Source of the DNA: Niallia sp. NCCP-28
GTDB taxonomy: Bacteria; Bacillota; Bacilli; Bacillales; Cytobacillaceae
NCBI RefSeq assembly: GCF_023168165.1
Contig: NZ_BQYJ01000006.1
Coordinates: forward strand, 186,001-250,000
Reading direction: 5' to 3'
DNA length: 64,000 nt
Shown here: positions 53,745 through 63,889 of the stretch, one piece after another
Layout of the letters: each line of letters starts with the position of its first letter
Position numbering within the stretch: position 1 is the stretch's first letter
Translations under genes and position numbers: made by a program
Notes under the pieces: model-generated
Database searches by the model: none
What the model saw: only the letters and a program-made list of their open reading frames with translations
Told to the model about the DNA's origin: nothing

Positions 53745-54935
53745 TTATTCTGAAAGTTGTTGTTTAGGAGTAAACAGGTAGTTTCTTAATATAATAGTCA
53801 CCAAACTTAGGAATAAAGAGTAAATTCCAACTAAAACCACATATTGTGTATCCATTTGCGATATAAATAACCCGCCTATAGCTGTACCAAGTGTTGTTCC
53901 TAAGTTAGCCGATGTTAAAAATAATCCATTAGCAAAATCAGGAGCTTCGGGAGCTGCAGACATAATCCAATATTGAGTAATATTACCGCCCATACCAGCC
54001 AATATTCCCCAGATTAAAGTAAGGATTGCCATAGGTACAGTTAAATGACCTGTGAAAAATAATATGAGATAAACTGCTCCCAATACCAATGGATAAGCTA
54101 GGACAGATTTATTCGCATTTTTGGTTAGCAATTTCCCTGCTACTACGTTTCCAATAATATTAGCCCCACCGTATATAAATAATAGTAAACTTATAGCATT
54201 CGGAGACATATTCGTCACAGTTTTCAAATATTCAGCAAGATAGCTATACACTCCAAACACAGCAGAATTTAACAAGACGACAGTAACAACAGAAAGCCAA
54301 GTAATCGATTTTTTTAATACCGACAATTGAGCTCCGTAAGAAAGTCTTTCCTCAACCGGTATAGATGGTACAAACAATAACGTAGCAATGAATGCTATAG
54401 TATTTACAACAGCAAAGAATACCATAGCCATTTGTAATGAAACTGCATTATCAATAAAGCTTGCGACTGGTACACCGATTACCATGCCTGCAGATACTCC
54501 AATGAATATTTTAGAAACAGCTTTTGGAGCTTCTTCCTTACTCACTGAAGCAGCAGCTACTGTAAATGCCAAAGAACAATAAATTGGATGAAAAAAGGCT
54601 GGAATGATACGAGCTAATAATAGAATAGTAAAGTTAGTTGTAAAGATTGATACGATGTTACCCAAAACAAAAATACCTAGTACAATTAACATGATTTTCT
54701 TCCGATTTATCCCTGAAAACAATAAAGGCATAGTTGGGCCAGATACTGCAACAACAATGGCAAAAAAACTCACCAGCCATCCTGCTTTTGTTATACTGAC
54801 ATGAAAGTGTTCAGCAATGGCAGGTAGTATCCCAATAACACCCATTTCCGTATTTAAGATGCCGAAAACTCCGATAGCTAATATAAAAATTAACAAATTA
54901 TTTCGTTTAGTCAAATTTACAACTCCTATCTTCAC
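53745..54935 (-). CDS. MFS efflux transporter (AraJ/YdhP-like)
   Basis: A 396-residue transporter with twelve predicted membrane segments and the drug/proton antiporter style loop motifs (FSGINRKKIMLI in the 2-3 loop). It likely exports a drug or sugar-like metabolite. Two starts are possible: GTG 54935 with GGGGAG eight bases upstream, or TTG 54914 with TAGGAG; I keep the longer. It forms a unit with the SDR gene and is divergent from LysR. Confidence 0.88.
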   Translation of the reverse strand: MKIGVVNLTKRNNLLIFILAIGVFGILNTEMGVIGILPAIAEHFHVSITKAGWLVSFFAIVVAVSGPTMPLLFSGINRKKIMLIVLGIFVLGNIVSIFTTNFTILLLARIIPAFFHPIYCSLAFTVAAASVSKEEAPKAVSKIFIGVSAGMVIGVPVASFIDNAVSLQMAMVFFAVVNTIAFIATLLFVPSIPVEERLSYGAQLSVLKKSITWLSVVTVVLLNSAVFGVYSYLAEYLKTVTNMSPNAISLLLFIYGGANIIGNVVAGKLLTKNANKSVLAYPLVLGAVYLILFFTGHLTVPMAILTLIWGILAGMGGNITQYWIMSAAPEAPDFANGLFLTSANLGTTLGTAIGGLFISQMDTQYVVLVGIYSLFLSLVTIILRNYLFTPKQQLSE

Positions 54936-55158
54936 TAAAATTTCTCCCCTAGGAACTTCGGCTAAAAAATTATATTTTCTCGTAAGAAAGAGCTATCGAA
55001 AGGTCCCGATAGGCATTAGTTTTGAAGCACAGCTACTGGATCGGCTATATCACTTGATTTTAAATCAATAGTATTCTGAAGCTTCTTCAGGCTTTTTACT
55101 GTTGTTATTACTACTTATTTTAACTATACCTATTTGATATAGCTAATACCTATATCTT

Positions 55159-55170
55159 ATATCATGATAT
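55159..55170. promoter_or_regulatory. Candidate operator in MFS/LysR divergent region
   Basis: Palindrome ATATCATGATAT about 60 bp upstream of the LysR start, among several ATATC-like copies. Confidence 0.35.
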
Positions 55171-55229
55171 GCTTGATGAGTATTGGTGATATGTATATAC
55201 TAAAATGTTATAAAAGAGAGGGTTATTAA

Positions 55230-56132
55230 ATGGAATTAAGAGTATTGCGCTACTTCCTTACTGTTGCTAGAGAAGGTAGCATTACGGCTGCTGCTAATTT
55301 TTTGCATGTAACACAACCAACCTTGTCTAGACAATTAAAAGACCTTGAACAAGAGTTAGGAAAAAAACTATTTATTCGCAGTAGTCACAGTATCATTCTT
55401 ACAGAAGAAGGAATGCTTTTGAGAAATAGAGCAGAAGAAATCATTGATATGGTGGAAAAATTAGAGGGAGAATTTCGGTCAATGAAAGAAACAATAGGTG
55501 GAAATGTCTATATAGGCGGTGGAGAAACAGATGCTATGAGACAGATTGCACGAATAGTCAAAGATTTACAGTTGCGGTACCCAAACATCCGGTATCACCT
55601 CTACAGTGGAAACGAAGACGATGTGACTGAACGGCTTGACAAAGGATTGCTTGACTTTGGTATTTTAATTCAACCAGCTGATTTATCAAAATACAATTAT
55701 ATTGATATCCTAGGCAAAGAGGTTTGGGGAGTTGTTATGAGAAAAGACAGTCCTCTTGCATTCAAAGATACCATTCAAGCAGAAGACTTATTAAATGTCC
55801 CAGTAATCTGTTCAAGACAGGCTATAAAACAGACATTTTCTAAAAATGAATTTGCAGATTGGTTTGGTGAAGACTTTGATAATTTAAATATTGTAACTAC
55901 ATACAACCTTGCCTATAATGCTGCTCTTATGGTTGATGAGGGCATTGGATATGCGGTAGTCCTTGATAAAATAGTAAACACATCTACTGATAGTAACCTT
56001 TGTTTTAGATCACTAGAGCCACGACTTGAATCTGGCTTAAATATTGTTTGGAAAAAGCATTATGTTTTTTCCACTGCTGCTGATATCTTTTTAAAAGAAA
56101 TTCAGGAGAAATTTTCAAATTCTTTAAATTGA
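55230..56132 (+). CDS. LysR-family regulator
   Basis: A 300-residue LysR protein: winged helix (AREGSITAAANFLHVTQPTLSRQLKDLEQ) and effector domain with type-2 periplasmic fold. GAGAGGG precedes ATG 55230. It is divergent from the MFS-SDR unit, which it probably controls. A bidirectional terminator follows. Confidence 0.93.
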   Translation: MELRVLRYFLTVAREGSITAAANFLHVTQPTLSRQLKDLEQELGKKLFIRSSHSIILTEEGMLLRNRAEEIIDMVEKLEGEFRSMKETIGGNVYIGGGETDAMRQIARIVKDLQLRYPNIRYHLYSGNEDDVTERLDKGLLDFGILIQPADLSKYNYIDILGKEVWGVVMRKDSPLAFKDTIQAEDLLNVPVICSRQAIKQTFSKNEFADWFGEDFDNLNIVTTYNLAYNAALMVDEGIGYAVVLDKIVNTSTDSNLCFRSLEPRLESGLNIVWKKHYVFSTAADIFLKEIQEKFSNSLN

Positions 56133-56243
56133 CGAAATCTTTGGCTTCTGTTGGGTTAGTAAAAATTATCGTAGTAACATAGCTCAACCTATAGCAGTAA
56201 ATTCATACTTAGTAAAGAGCAAAGGTGCGATTGCCCGTCGCAC

Positions 56244-56278
56244 AAAAAGGATGCCATAATCTAATTGGCATCCTTTTT
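56244..56278. terminator. Bidirectional terminator
   Basis: AAAAAGGATGCC/GGCATCCTTTTT perfect stem between convergent genes. Confidence 0.9.
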
Positions 56279-56333
56279 AGACCATATTCTATTTTATTTA
56301 ACCCAAAGGAAGCAAAAGAAACGCCTCCACTGC

Positions 56334-57251
56334 TTACTTTAAAAAGTTTTCCTTAAAGAACTTTAGTTGATATTCTAATGTTAATGGGTCATTAAACAAG
56401 AATGAATTTCCGTCTGCTTCAAACACATGGTTGTTTTTCACAGCTGGCATTTGTTTGTAGGTTTCTGTATTTTGATAGGAACTATCTTGATCAGTATATT
56501 TGCTAACTATTAAGTAATCACCAACATATTCGGGTAAAACTTCTTGAGAAAGCATATAATATCCATCTTTTGATGTCATTTCTTTTACTTTATCTGGCAT
56601 TTTCAATCCCATTGCTTGATATAGAACCTCTGTTCCCCTTCCCCAACTATCACCAAATACACCTATTTCTTTTTCATAACTTTCAATAACGGAAACTGTC
56701 GCATCTTCCCCAATTTTCGCTTTGATTTCTTCTCCAGTTGCTTTTGCTTCTGCTTTGAAACTATCGATCCAGCTCTGTGCTTCTTTTTCTTTATTGAGAA
56801 GCTTTCCAATTTCTAAGTGCTGTGTTAAATAATCTAATTTCCCATATGTATAGGTTACAGTTGGTGCAATTTTTTTCAGCTTATCCAAATTTTTACTCGT
56901 ACTTGCTCCAATGATTAAATCTGGATCTAATTCAATTATTTTTTCTAAGTCCTCATCTGAAACCACTTCTACATCTTTCAACTGCTCTTCGTAAATAGGA
57001 CTCTTTTTCGACCAAGTCTCTACCCCTACTAGATTAACTCCCAAAGCCAGCACATCACCAGCATTTGATAACGCAACTACTCTTTTTGGATTTGCCGGAA
57101 CTTCAATGGATCCATTTTCCGATTGATAGGTAATCGTATCTTTTTTCGTTTTCTTTGCTGAATCCCCTGTTGTTTCTTCAGTGGATTTATTGCCACAAGC
57201 ACTAACTAAAAGTACTAGTAAAAGTAAAACTGGAATAAATAGTTTCTTCAT
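56334..57251 (-). CDS. Siderophore-binding lipoprotein (FhuD/YxeB type)
   Basis: A 305-residue solute-binding lipoprotein (Val-Ser-Ala-Cys, Cys19) of the FecB/FhuD fold: PKRVVALSNAGDVLALG (near 60), a long helix linker and ELDPDLIIG. The closest type is iron-hydroxamate-binding proteins. No permease or ATPase gene is adjacent, so it must share a transporter encoded elsewhere, as YxeB does with FhuBGC. A perfect Fur box lies just upstream, so it is iron-repressed. Confidence 0.9.
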   Translation of the reverse strand: MKKLFIPVLLLLVLLVSACGNKSTEETTGDSAKKTKKDTITYQSENGSIEVPANPKRVVALSNAGDVLALGVNLVGVETWSKKSPIYEEQLKDVEVVSDEDLEKIIELDPDLIIGASTSKNLDKLKKIAPTVTYTYGKLDYLTQHLEIGKLLNKEKEAQSWIDSFKAEAKATGEEIKAKIGEDATVSVIESYEKEIGVFGDSWGRGTEVLYQAMGLKMPDKVKEMTSKDGYYMLSQEVLPEYVGDYLIVSKYTDQDSSYQNTETYKQMPAVKNNHVFEADGNSFLFNDPLTLEYQLKFFKENFLK

Positions 57252-57273
57252 GTTAACTTTCTCCCTCTTTATT

Positions 57274-57288
57274 TGATAATGATTATCA
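57274..57288. promoter_or_regulatory. Fur box
   Basis: TGATAATGATTATCA, a perfect 7-1-7 dyad matching the Bacillus Fur consensus, 23 bp before the siderophore-binding gene. Confidence 0.9.
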
Positions 57289-57610
57289 ATATTACATAAG
57301 CAATAATAATATTTTTTTAAATTTCTGTCAATAAAATATTAAATAATTTAGTAGTTTATGCTCTTCCAATTAGTAAAAGCAGACATCATTTTTGAAATTT
57401 CTGCTTTTACATTCTATATCACTATAATCTTTCTATTTGTTAACTGAACAAATGAACACAATATTAGTTTATAATTTAAATATCATTGTTTAGGAGGGAA
57501 GAAAATAAAAAACACGCTAAAAGGGACGCTAGTAATATAAATTAACTAAGAGAAGAATCAGTATTAATCCATAAACTATGTTTTCTTTTCGAAATAAAAG
57601 GAGCTTCTAT

Positions 57611-58570
57611 ATGGCTAATAAGAAAACGCTATCATCCCCACAGTTTAGTTCCTTTCATGAATTCCATTCAAGTGTTGAAGATATGGAATTTTGGTGGCCT
57701 TATGTTGTTGGAGTACTTGAAAAGAACAATATGGATATCTCAGAACACCAGCCAATTGCTGGCATTGGAGGCTCGTACCCAGCATTTATATACGGCGATG
57801 TAGTCGTTAAAATCTTTGGTTACACTCCATCATGGGAGAAAAATTTTGAATTAGAACTGGCTGCACAGTCAGCAATAAGTATACATTCTGATATCAAAGT
57901 ACCAAGACTTATTGGTTGGGGAGCTCTTCTTGATGACCCTAATGAGCCATGGCGTTACTTGCTTACCTCAAAGATGGCGGGGGATCCTGTATGTAAAGTG
58001 TCACTTACGCATGAAGAATGGCAAACACTTGCGTCAGACTTAGGAAGAGAATTCAAACGTATTCATGAAATCCGGCCTTCAGGTATTGCAACCCCGAAGG
58101 ACTGGATTGGCATTAAGGTCACGGATGCTGCTAGACATAGCTCATTACCTGTTCATCTAATTGATCAAATTGATGATTATCTTAAAAGAATAGAAATGCC
58201 CTCTTTAGATTTTGTTCACGGAGATATAACTTGGTCCCATGTTTTTGTTAAAGAAAAACGTTTGAGTGGTATTATCGACTGGGGAGATGCAATGATGATT
58301 GATCGTCATTATGAAATTGGGAAGTTGCATCTAGATTTGTTTGAGTGTGACAAACACTTACTCCGTGCATTTCTTAAATCAAGTGGATGGAATATAACGA
58401 ACGACTTTGAGCATAAAGCCATGGCGTTATCTTTGTACCGTCAAGCTTACGGTCTTATGCAACATAACATGAGAGGAGACATGTTTTACAAGTTACCACG
58501 CCTAATCGAACTGAATGAAATCCAAACACTTGAAGAATTGGCATTTCGACTCTTCAATCCCCATGAATAA
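57611..58570 (+). CDS. APH-family phosphotransferase
   Basis: A 319-residue kinase-like protein of the aminoglycoside phosphotransferase family: ATP-site VVKIFGY, catalytic loop FVHGDITWSHVFV (HGD) and metal-binding IDWGD. The overall pattern (GREFKRIHE) is like hygromycin-type and other APH-like kinases; the substrate cannot be told, so resistance is unproven. ATG 57611 follows AAAGGAG; an upstream in-frame ATG at 57578 lacks one. Confidence 0.85.
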   Translation: MANKKTLSSPQFSSFHEFHSSVEDMEFWWPYVVGVLEKNNMDISEHQPIAGIGGSYPAFIYGDVVVKIFGYTPSWEKNFELELAAQSAISIHSDIKVPRLIGWGALLDDPNEPWRYLLTSKMAGDPVCKVSLTHEEWQTLASDLGREFKRIHEIRPSGIATPKDWIGIKVTDAARHSSLPVHLIDQIDDYLKRIEMPSLDFVHGDITWSHVFVKEKRLSGIIDWGDAMMIDRHYEIGKLHLDLFECDKHLLRAFLKSSGWNITNDFEHKAMALSLYRQAYGLMQHNMRGDMFYKLPRLIELNEIQTLEELAFRLFNPHE

Positions 58571-59157
58571 ATGAAATGATTGATTTTACATCCCTGAACA
58601 GACAAAAGAAGTTTTTCTCGAGTAACAACAAGCCTAATTTCTCCATTTTTATTGCTTAGAAATTAGGCTTGTTAATATTGCAATTTATTTAACGCTGTAA
58701 ATCCGTATTTTCCTGACGCTGCCCCAACTAAATCCATTTTTTACCTGAAGAACGATTTCGTTTCTATACTAACCTCATGGATGATAGTATCTAAATTATC
58801 TGATAAATATTATGGATATTCTAAATCTCTTCGCACAAATCCATTTTCAAAATTTGCTAATGGTTTGGCTTACTCTTCTTTATCTAAAATAAAAATCTTA
58901 TGATCTAGAAATGCTAATACCTTTAAAATAGTAAAAAGAACTTAATGACTTACATATTTTTGCTATGCTGAGATTCGCTCTCTGGCGAAATTAAATAGTG
59001 TTTTGTGGGTTACTAGTCATCTAATTTCCTTCTAGAGGATTTTATAATAATCCTAATTATTTCCAAATTATACCCCTGCTTTTGCCCCTTGTAGAGATTC
59101 TTTTTTTTCATTAAATAAATTCTTATTGAAATCCTCTTCTAGTTACTTCCCTTTTTT
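58571..59157. other. Intergenic stretch before recombinase
   Basis: No gene seen over about 590 bp beyond the terminator at 58627. Confidence 0.4.
58627..58673. terminator. Terminator after APH-family gene
   Basis: A perfect 16-bp inverted repeat (58627-58642, 58658-58673). Confidence 0.75.
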
Positions 59158-59194
59158 CCTAAGTTCCGATAATATATAGTTATCGGAACTTAGG
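59158..59194. repeat. 15-bp inverted repeat with 7-bp centre beside recombinase gene
   Basis: Perfect arms CCTAAGTTCCGATAA (59158-59172) and its complement (59180-59194) around TATATAG. Two inverted arms about one recombinase footprint each with a 7-bp centre is the layout of a tyrosine recombinase crossover site. It could also be an operator. Confidence 0.6.
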
Positions 59195-59218
59195 AAACAC
59201 GTTATTAGGAGGAGAAAT

Positions 59219-60169
59219 ATGCTCGTTCCCAAACAAAAGCAGTTTTTATCGCTTAACCAAAAACAAAAGGAAAAAATCCACTATTATATTTCTCAGTCTA
59301 AAAGTGAAAACACGAAAAAGAGTTATTCGGCTGATTGGAAACATTTTACCGAGTGGTGTACCTTCCATAACGTCTCCCCTCTTCCTGCCAGTGTAGAAAC
59401 GATTTGTTTTTATTTAACAGAGCTTGCGGAGACACATAAATTTTCGACGATACGCAGAAGGCTTTCTTCTATTAGTGAAGCACATAAATTGAAGCAGCAT
59501 ATTAGTCCGACGAAATCAATGGAAGTCGTTGCCTTGGTAGAAGGAATCAAACGGGAAAAGGGCTCTCGGCAAAAACCCAAAAAAGCACTTATGCTTCCTA
59601 TCCTCCCAAAACTCATCGACCAAATGGATACTACTACTATTGCTGGCATTCGGGATAAAGCTATTATTTTATTGGGCTTTGCCTTGGCTAGCAGACGATC
59701 GGAATTAGTCGCTCTTAATATAGAAGATTTGGAGTTTCATGATTTTGGGGTAGATGTCAGAGTGCGAGAAACCAAAACTAAAAATGACGATTTGATAAAA
59801 GGAGTTATTTTTTCAAATAATGAGTACTGTCCCGTAAAAGCAACGGAACAGTGGATCGAAGCAGCAAATTTGCATAGTGGCGCTCTCTTCCGTTCCATTG
59901 ATCGTCATCAAAACATTAATGGCCGATTAAGTGACAAGTGGATTGCGTTAATTATAAAAAAATATATTGAAGCAGCAGGATTAAATCCGAAAGACTTTGC
60001 GGGGCACAGTTTGCGCAGCGGATTATCTACAAGTGCGGCGATGATGGGAATGACGGATATTTCCATTATGAAACAAACAGGACATAAAACTAGAGAAATG
60101 GTCGATCGCTATGTACAGGCAGGACAAAGATACAAAAATAATGCGAGCAGTATTTTAAAAAATTTATAA
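59219..60169 (+). CDS. Tyrosine recombinase/integrase
   Basis: A 316-residue recombinase: N-terminal SAM-like core-binding domain (about 20-100) and catalytic domain with Arg in ASRRSELVAL, Lys in ETKTKND, HSLRSGLS (H-x2-R), TGHK and Tyr in MVDRYVQ. Size and pattern fit TnpI/integrase-type proteins of mobile elements. AGGAGGAG precedes ATG 59219. It has no adjacent excisionase. Confidence 0.9.
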   Translation: MLVPKQKQFLSLNQKQKEKIHYYISQSKSENTKKSYSADWKHFTEWCTFHNVSPLPASVETICFYLTELAETHKFSTIRRRLSSISEAHKLKQHISPTKSMEVVALVEGIKREKGSRQKPKKALMLPILPKLIDQMDTTTIAGIRDKAIILLGFALASRRSELVALNIEDLEFHDFGVDVRVRETKTKNDDLIKGVIFSNNEYCPVKATEQWIEAANLHSGALFRSIDRHQNINGRLSDKWIALIIKKYIEAAGLNPKDFAGHSLRSGLSTSAAMMGMTDISIMKQTGHKTREMVDRYVQAGQRYKNNASSILKNL

Positions 60170-60493
60170 GTTTTTTAGTGAAGAAAAATTAGTATATATA
60201 ATGGAAGAAACTCGGATTATTTTGACCTCCACACGGTTAGAAATGGAGATAGTGAATGATTTATCAACGTTTAGAAATTTATACTTTATCTAATATAATC
60301 CCCTTCTAAACTTTTTCCTATAAACGATAATCCCTTCATATGATTATTGTTTATAAGAAGAATTAAATGTATATTTTTTGTATAAAAAAAAGATTTCTAT
60401 ACAACTTATGCATGAAATAATGTATAACTAGTATAGAAATCCTCTTTAAAAATATATGTTTATTTTGTTAAAACACCCTTTTGTTTAACTACA

Positions 60494-61393
60494 CTACTTC
60501 ACAATTGATCTGTTATTTTTATACTTTTTGTATGCTAATGGTGTCATGTTTATCAACTTTCGGAATTTATCAATGAAATAGCTAGTGCTATTAAATCCTA
60601 CTTGAAAGGCAACACCTGTGACATTGGAATCTGATTGTTGCAGTAAAATTAGACTTTTTCGAATTCGATATTCGGTTACATAATTTAAAGGTGTTTTATT
60701 TAGAGTACGTTTGAAATATCGACAACATTCGGAACGGCTTAATTGACCTGAACGCGCAATATCGTCTAAAAGGATTTTCTCATCATAATGCAAGTGTATC
60801 CAGTTTAGCATTTGTTTCATTCGATGACTCTTTACCATTTCTGTCTGTTCATACTCTAGTTGAACGCCATTTATAATCAAATTCTTCCAAACTAATGTTA
60901 GATGAACACTAATGTCGATTTCATAGTATGGCGGATGTTGTTTTATCAACAGATTTATTTGCCTAATAGAGTCTAAAATATTTGCCGCCCAAATCTCTTT
61001 TGGATCCAAGCGTAAATAAGGAATATTCGTAGCCTGAATATATGGGTTTATAAAGGTTGTATAAAGTTCTTGCGATAACATAAAACTTGGAGAAATATTT
61101 AAACAAATATAGATACAACCGGAATCATTGTTATCTTTGGCCATGTGCAACCTGCCACTATTTATAAATAGCCCTTCGCCTTCGCGAACAGTCATTTTTT
61201 CTTCATTTATTTGAAAAATAGCTGCTCCCTTTACAACGAGAACAAACTGAAATTCGTCATGCCAATGAAGAGGTATATATCCATTTATATTTTGGTTAAT
61301 TGTTGTTTCATAACATGCAATTGGTAACACAACTGTACGATGTTCAGTTAATTCTTTTAAACTATGATCAACTATAAAATTTTTTATTTGCAT
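60494..61393 (-). CDS. AraC-family regulator
   Basis: A 299-residue regulator: N-terminal cupin domain (PLHWHDEFQFVLVVKG near 37, metal-like HxH and GRLHMA) and C-terminal AraC helix-turn-helix pair (about 195-295) ending FNSTSYFIDKFRKLINMTPLAYKK. It is divergent from the EamA exporter gene, which it likely controls. Confidence 0.9.
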   Translation of the reverse strand: MQIKNFIVDHSLKELTEHRTVVLPIACYETTINQNINGYIPLHWHDEFQFVLVVKGAAIFQINEEKMTVREGEGLFINSGRLHMAKDNNDSGCIYICLNISPSFMLSQELYTTFINPYIQATNIPYLRLDPKEIWAANILDSIRQINLLIKQHPPYYEIDISVHLTLVWKNLIINGVQLEYEQTEMVKSHRMKQMLNWIHLHYDEKILLDDIARSGQLSRSECCRYFKRTLNKTPLNYVTEYRIRKSLILLQQSDSNVTGVAFQVGFNSTSYFIDKFRKLINMTPLAYKKYKNNRSIVK

Positions 61394-61506
61394 GTTATCA
61401 CCTCAATATTCTTATATTTTTCTATTCAATTTAGATATAATTTTAAGGTCTTCCTACTTATGATAGTAGATAGTATAACACTATTTTTATATTTAAAGGA
61501 GAAACA

Positions 61507-62421
61507 ATGATGGATAGGAAAAAAGGGATTTTTTTAGTTATTACGGGAGCAGCATTTTGGGGGATTGGTGGCACCGTTGCAAAAAAACTTTTTCAACAGG
61601 CTGCAATTGATATAGATTGGCTTGTAACGACTCGATTGCTCATAGCAGGAATTTTACTCTTAACCATTCAATTTTTCAGCAAAGACCGTTCACAGATCCT
61701 TGGTGTTTGGAAAACAAAAAAGGTAGCTATTCCATTGATTATATTCGGGTTATTCGGAATGCTTGCGGTTCAATACACCTATATGGCCTCCATCAAACAT
61801 GGCAATGCGGCTGTTGCAACACTATTACAATATTTAGCACCCGTAATGATTATTGTTTTCTTAATTTTGCGCAAAAAAGCTGTTCTTACACGGAAAGATA
61901 TGGTAACTGTTTCGCTAGCTTTAGCTGGCTGCTTTTTCTTATTAACAAACGGCTCCATCTCTCAATTATCTGTACCAACACTTGCAATCGTTTGGGGAGT
62001 TTTATCTGGAGTAGCTTTAGCTTTTTATACTTTATATGCCATTCCTTTACTAAAACAATACGACTCCCTTGTCATTGTTGGCTGGGCAATGATTATCGGA
62101 GGTTTTACATTAAGTTTTATCCACCCACCTTGGCAAATAGACGTTAAAAGTTTAACTCTACAAACTTCTTTATACCTAATCTTCGTTATCATTTTTGGTA
62201 CTATGATTGCATTTTGGTTTTATATTGAAAGTCTGCAAAGTCTGTTACCGAAAGAATCTAGTCTTCTAGGTAGTATAGAACCACTTGCGGCTGTTTTAAC
62301 AACGGTCTTTTGGTTAAAAGAACCCTTTGGGATTTTCCAATGGGTTGGAACAACTTGTATTATTATAATGATCTTATTTTTAGCCTTGAATAAAGCTGAT
62401 TCTTTAAAAGGAAGTCATTAA
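61507..62421 (+). CDS. EamA/DMT-family transporter
   Basis: A 304-residue membrane protein with ten predicted segments in two EamA repeats (about 8-140 and 150-295). Motifs are [16 protein letters not shown] at the start and [21 protein letters not shown] late, typical of drug/metabolite exporters. AAAGGAG precedes ATG 61507 or 61510. It pairs with the divergent AraC gene. Confidence 0.92.
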   Translation: MMDRKKGIFLVITGAAFWGIGGTVAKKLFQQAAIDIDWLVTTRLLIAGILLLTIQFFSKDRSQILGVWKTKKVAIPLIIFGLFGMLAVQYTYMASIKHGNAAVATLLQYLAPVMIIVFLILRKKAVLTRKDMVTVSLALAGCFFLLTNGSISQLSVPTLAIVWGVLSGVALAFYTLYAIPLLKQYDSLVIVGWAMIIGGFTLSFIHPPWQIDVKSLTLQTSLYLIFVIIFGTMIAFWFYIESLQSLLPKESSLLGSIEPLAAVLTTVFWLKEPFGIFQWVGTTCIIIMILFLALNKADSLKGSH

Positions 62422-62428
62422 AAAACTA

Positions 62429-62468
62429 AAGCCTCTCCAATTGATTTGTTTCCCTGAGAGAGGCTTAT
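62429..62468 (+). terminator. Terminator after EamA gene
   Basis: AAGCCTCTC/GAGAGGCTT 9-bp stem, followed by a short T stretch. Confidence 0.7.
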
Positions 62469-62810
62469 TTCACTATATTTCCTCGTTTGTACAATAAAAA
62501 AAGGAAGGGCCGCAGCTACCTCCCTTCTTCAACTCAAGCCCCCTTTAGTTGAAGAAAGATTATAACCAATTTACAGTTAATCTCCTTATACTATATTGCT
62601 GCTGAACATTATCGTTGTACTGTGCCGTAAATGACTTGATATTTTTATCAATTGTTCTTAAACATAAAGCTTTATTGGAACAAACGCACCTCTTTTGTTT
62701 AGAATAATTATTCACAACCTTAATTTTATTCATGAGTAAAAGGCAGACTGGGAACTCTTCTGCCTTCGTTCACTTGATAGTTTATATATCATTAACATAA
62801 TTTAAATAAT
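62469..62810. other. Intergenic stretch
   Basis: No gene. It holds two weak hairpins (GAAGGG/CCCTTC and CTTCAACT/AGTTGAAG, about 62500-62565). Confidence 0.4.
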
Positions 62811-63485
62811 TCACAGATTTTTCAACGCTTCTCGTCTACTAAGTGGCTTTAAATCATTTAAAGAAACAAACTTTTTCACAACTAAGGGGTTGTTTTTTCC
62901 ATATTCTCTCAATACCCATCCTATTGCTTTTTGAACAAAAAACTCTTCACTGTTAGCCCTATTCACAATATATTGAAACAACCGCATTTCATCTGTTCTA
63001 TTCTTATAATAAAGCTGATATAGTAGCGCTGACCTTTGTAACCAAATATTATCATCTAAAATCCATTGATCTGCATATTGAGAAATTAGTTTTGGATAGG
63101 CTGTAAACATATACCCCATTATATGAGGGGAAAGCACATCCACGGTATCCCACCATGATTTATTTACTAATAAAGAACTTAACCAAGGCATATCATCGGG
63201 AGTGAGGTCTTCTTTTACTTTTTGAAGTATATCGAGCGCTGCTTTTTGATACTCCCTTTCTGAACGTTCCCACAATGTAAGAATGATATATTTTAAGCTT
63301 TCTTTTGCAGGAACACCAAATTCATGAATAAACTGTTTCGTAATTTTTCGGCGTAAGGGTGTTCGAATCCCTAAAAAGTCAAATTGGTTCCTCAAATATT
63401 TTTTAGACCAGTTAGCATAATGCAAATCAATATATTGGGTATACAATTTCACAAGTTCATCAACATACCTATCTTTTAAAACCAT
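62811..63485 (-). CDS. AlkD-like DNA alkylation repair protein
   Basis: A 224-residue all-helical protein of HEAT-like repeats with the AlkD/AlkC pattern: YLRNQFDFLGIRTPLRRKI (near 30), KSWWDTVDVLSPHIMG (near 109) and a late KAIGWVLREYGK. AlkD glycosylases remove bulky N3- and N7-alkyl bases without base flipping. Trp and Asp residues of the active surface are kept (WWDTVD). It lies beside a DUF1398 gene in the same direction. Confidence 0.9.
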   Translation of the reverse strand: MVLKDRYVDELVKLYTQYIDLHYANWSKKYLRNQFDFLGIRTPLRRKITKQFIHEFGVPAKESLKYIILTLWERSEREYQKAALDILQKVKEDLTPDDMPWLSSLLVNKSWWDTVDVLSPHIMGYMFTAYPKLISQYADQWILDDNIWLQRSALLYQLYYKNRTDEMRLFQYIVNRANSEEFFVQKAIGWVLREYGKNNPLVVKKFVSLNDLKPLSRREALKNL

Positions 63486-63505
63486 CGCATAGCACCTGAC
63501 TTTTT

Positions 63506-63889
63506 TTATATTTTAAGCTGTTCTTCAATTTCTTCCCCTTTAATACCAAGGTATATAACCTTTTTTTCTTTTATAAATACACGGTAGCTGACAATTCCTG
63601 CATTAGCAATCTCTTGTAGGAAGACTAAGAAAGGAAGAGAAATGTTAGTAATTGCTTCAAGTACCTTATTTCTATTAAAATCGTCTGAAATCACTAAATT
63701 CACTTGAGAATCTGTTTTAAATTCTGAATATGCTCCTATATATGTGGCTTGTCCCGTTGCAACTTCTATTTCGTATTCATTTATCCCTCTTTGGGACAAT
63801 TCATCTAAGAATTGGTGGAAATCTATTACACCGTTACTTCTTCTTAGTAAAATTTCTCGAAACTCACTATCTGTTATCTTGTCCTTCAT
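63506..63889 (-). CDS. DUF1398-family protein
   Basis: A 127-residue protein resembling DUF1398 (YbcV-like): DFHQFLDELSQRGINEYEIEV near 22 and GIVSYRVFIKEKKVIYLG near the end. The function is unknown. ATG 63889 follows TGGAGG. It ends 20 bp before the AlkD-like gene starts, so the two probably form one transcription unit. Confidence 0.8.
   Translation of the reverse strand: MKDKITDSEFREILLRRSNGVIDFHQFLDELSQRGINEYEIEVATGQATYIGAYSEFKTDSQVNLVISDDFNRNKVLEAITNISLPFLVFLQEIANAGIVSYRVFIKEKKVIYLGIKGEEIEEQLKI

Noticed and set aside
57611-58570. Calling the APH-family gene an aminoglycoside resistance gene
   Set aside because: Only general kinase motifs are visible; substrate cannot be assigned from these.
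61617-62147. 176-codon frame inside the EamA gene
   Set aside because: It is a shadow of a clear membrane transporter reading frame.
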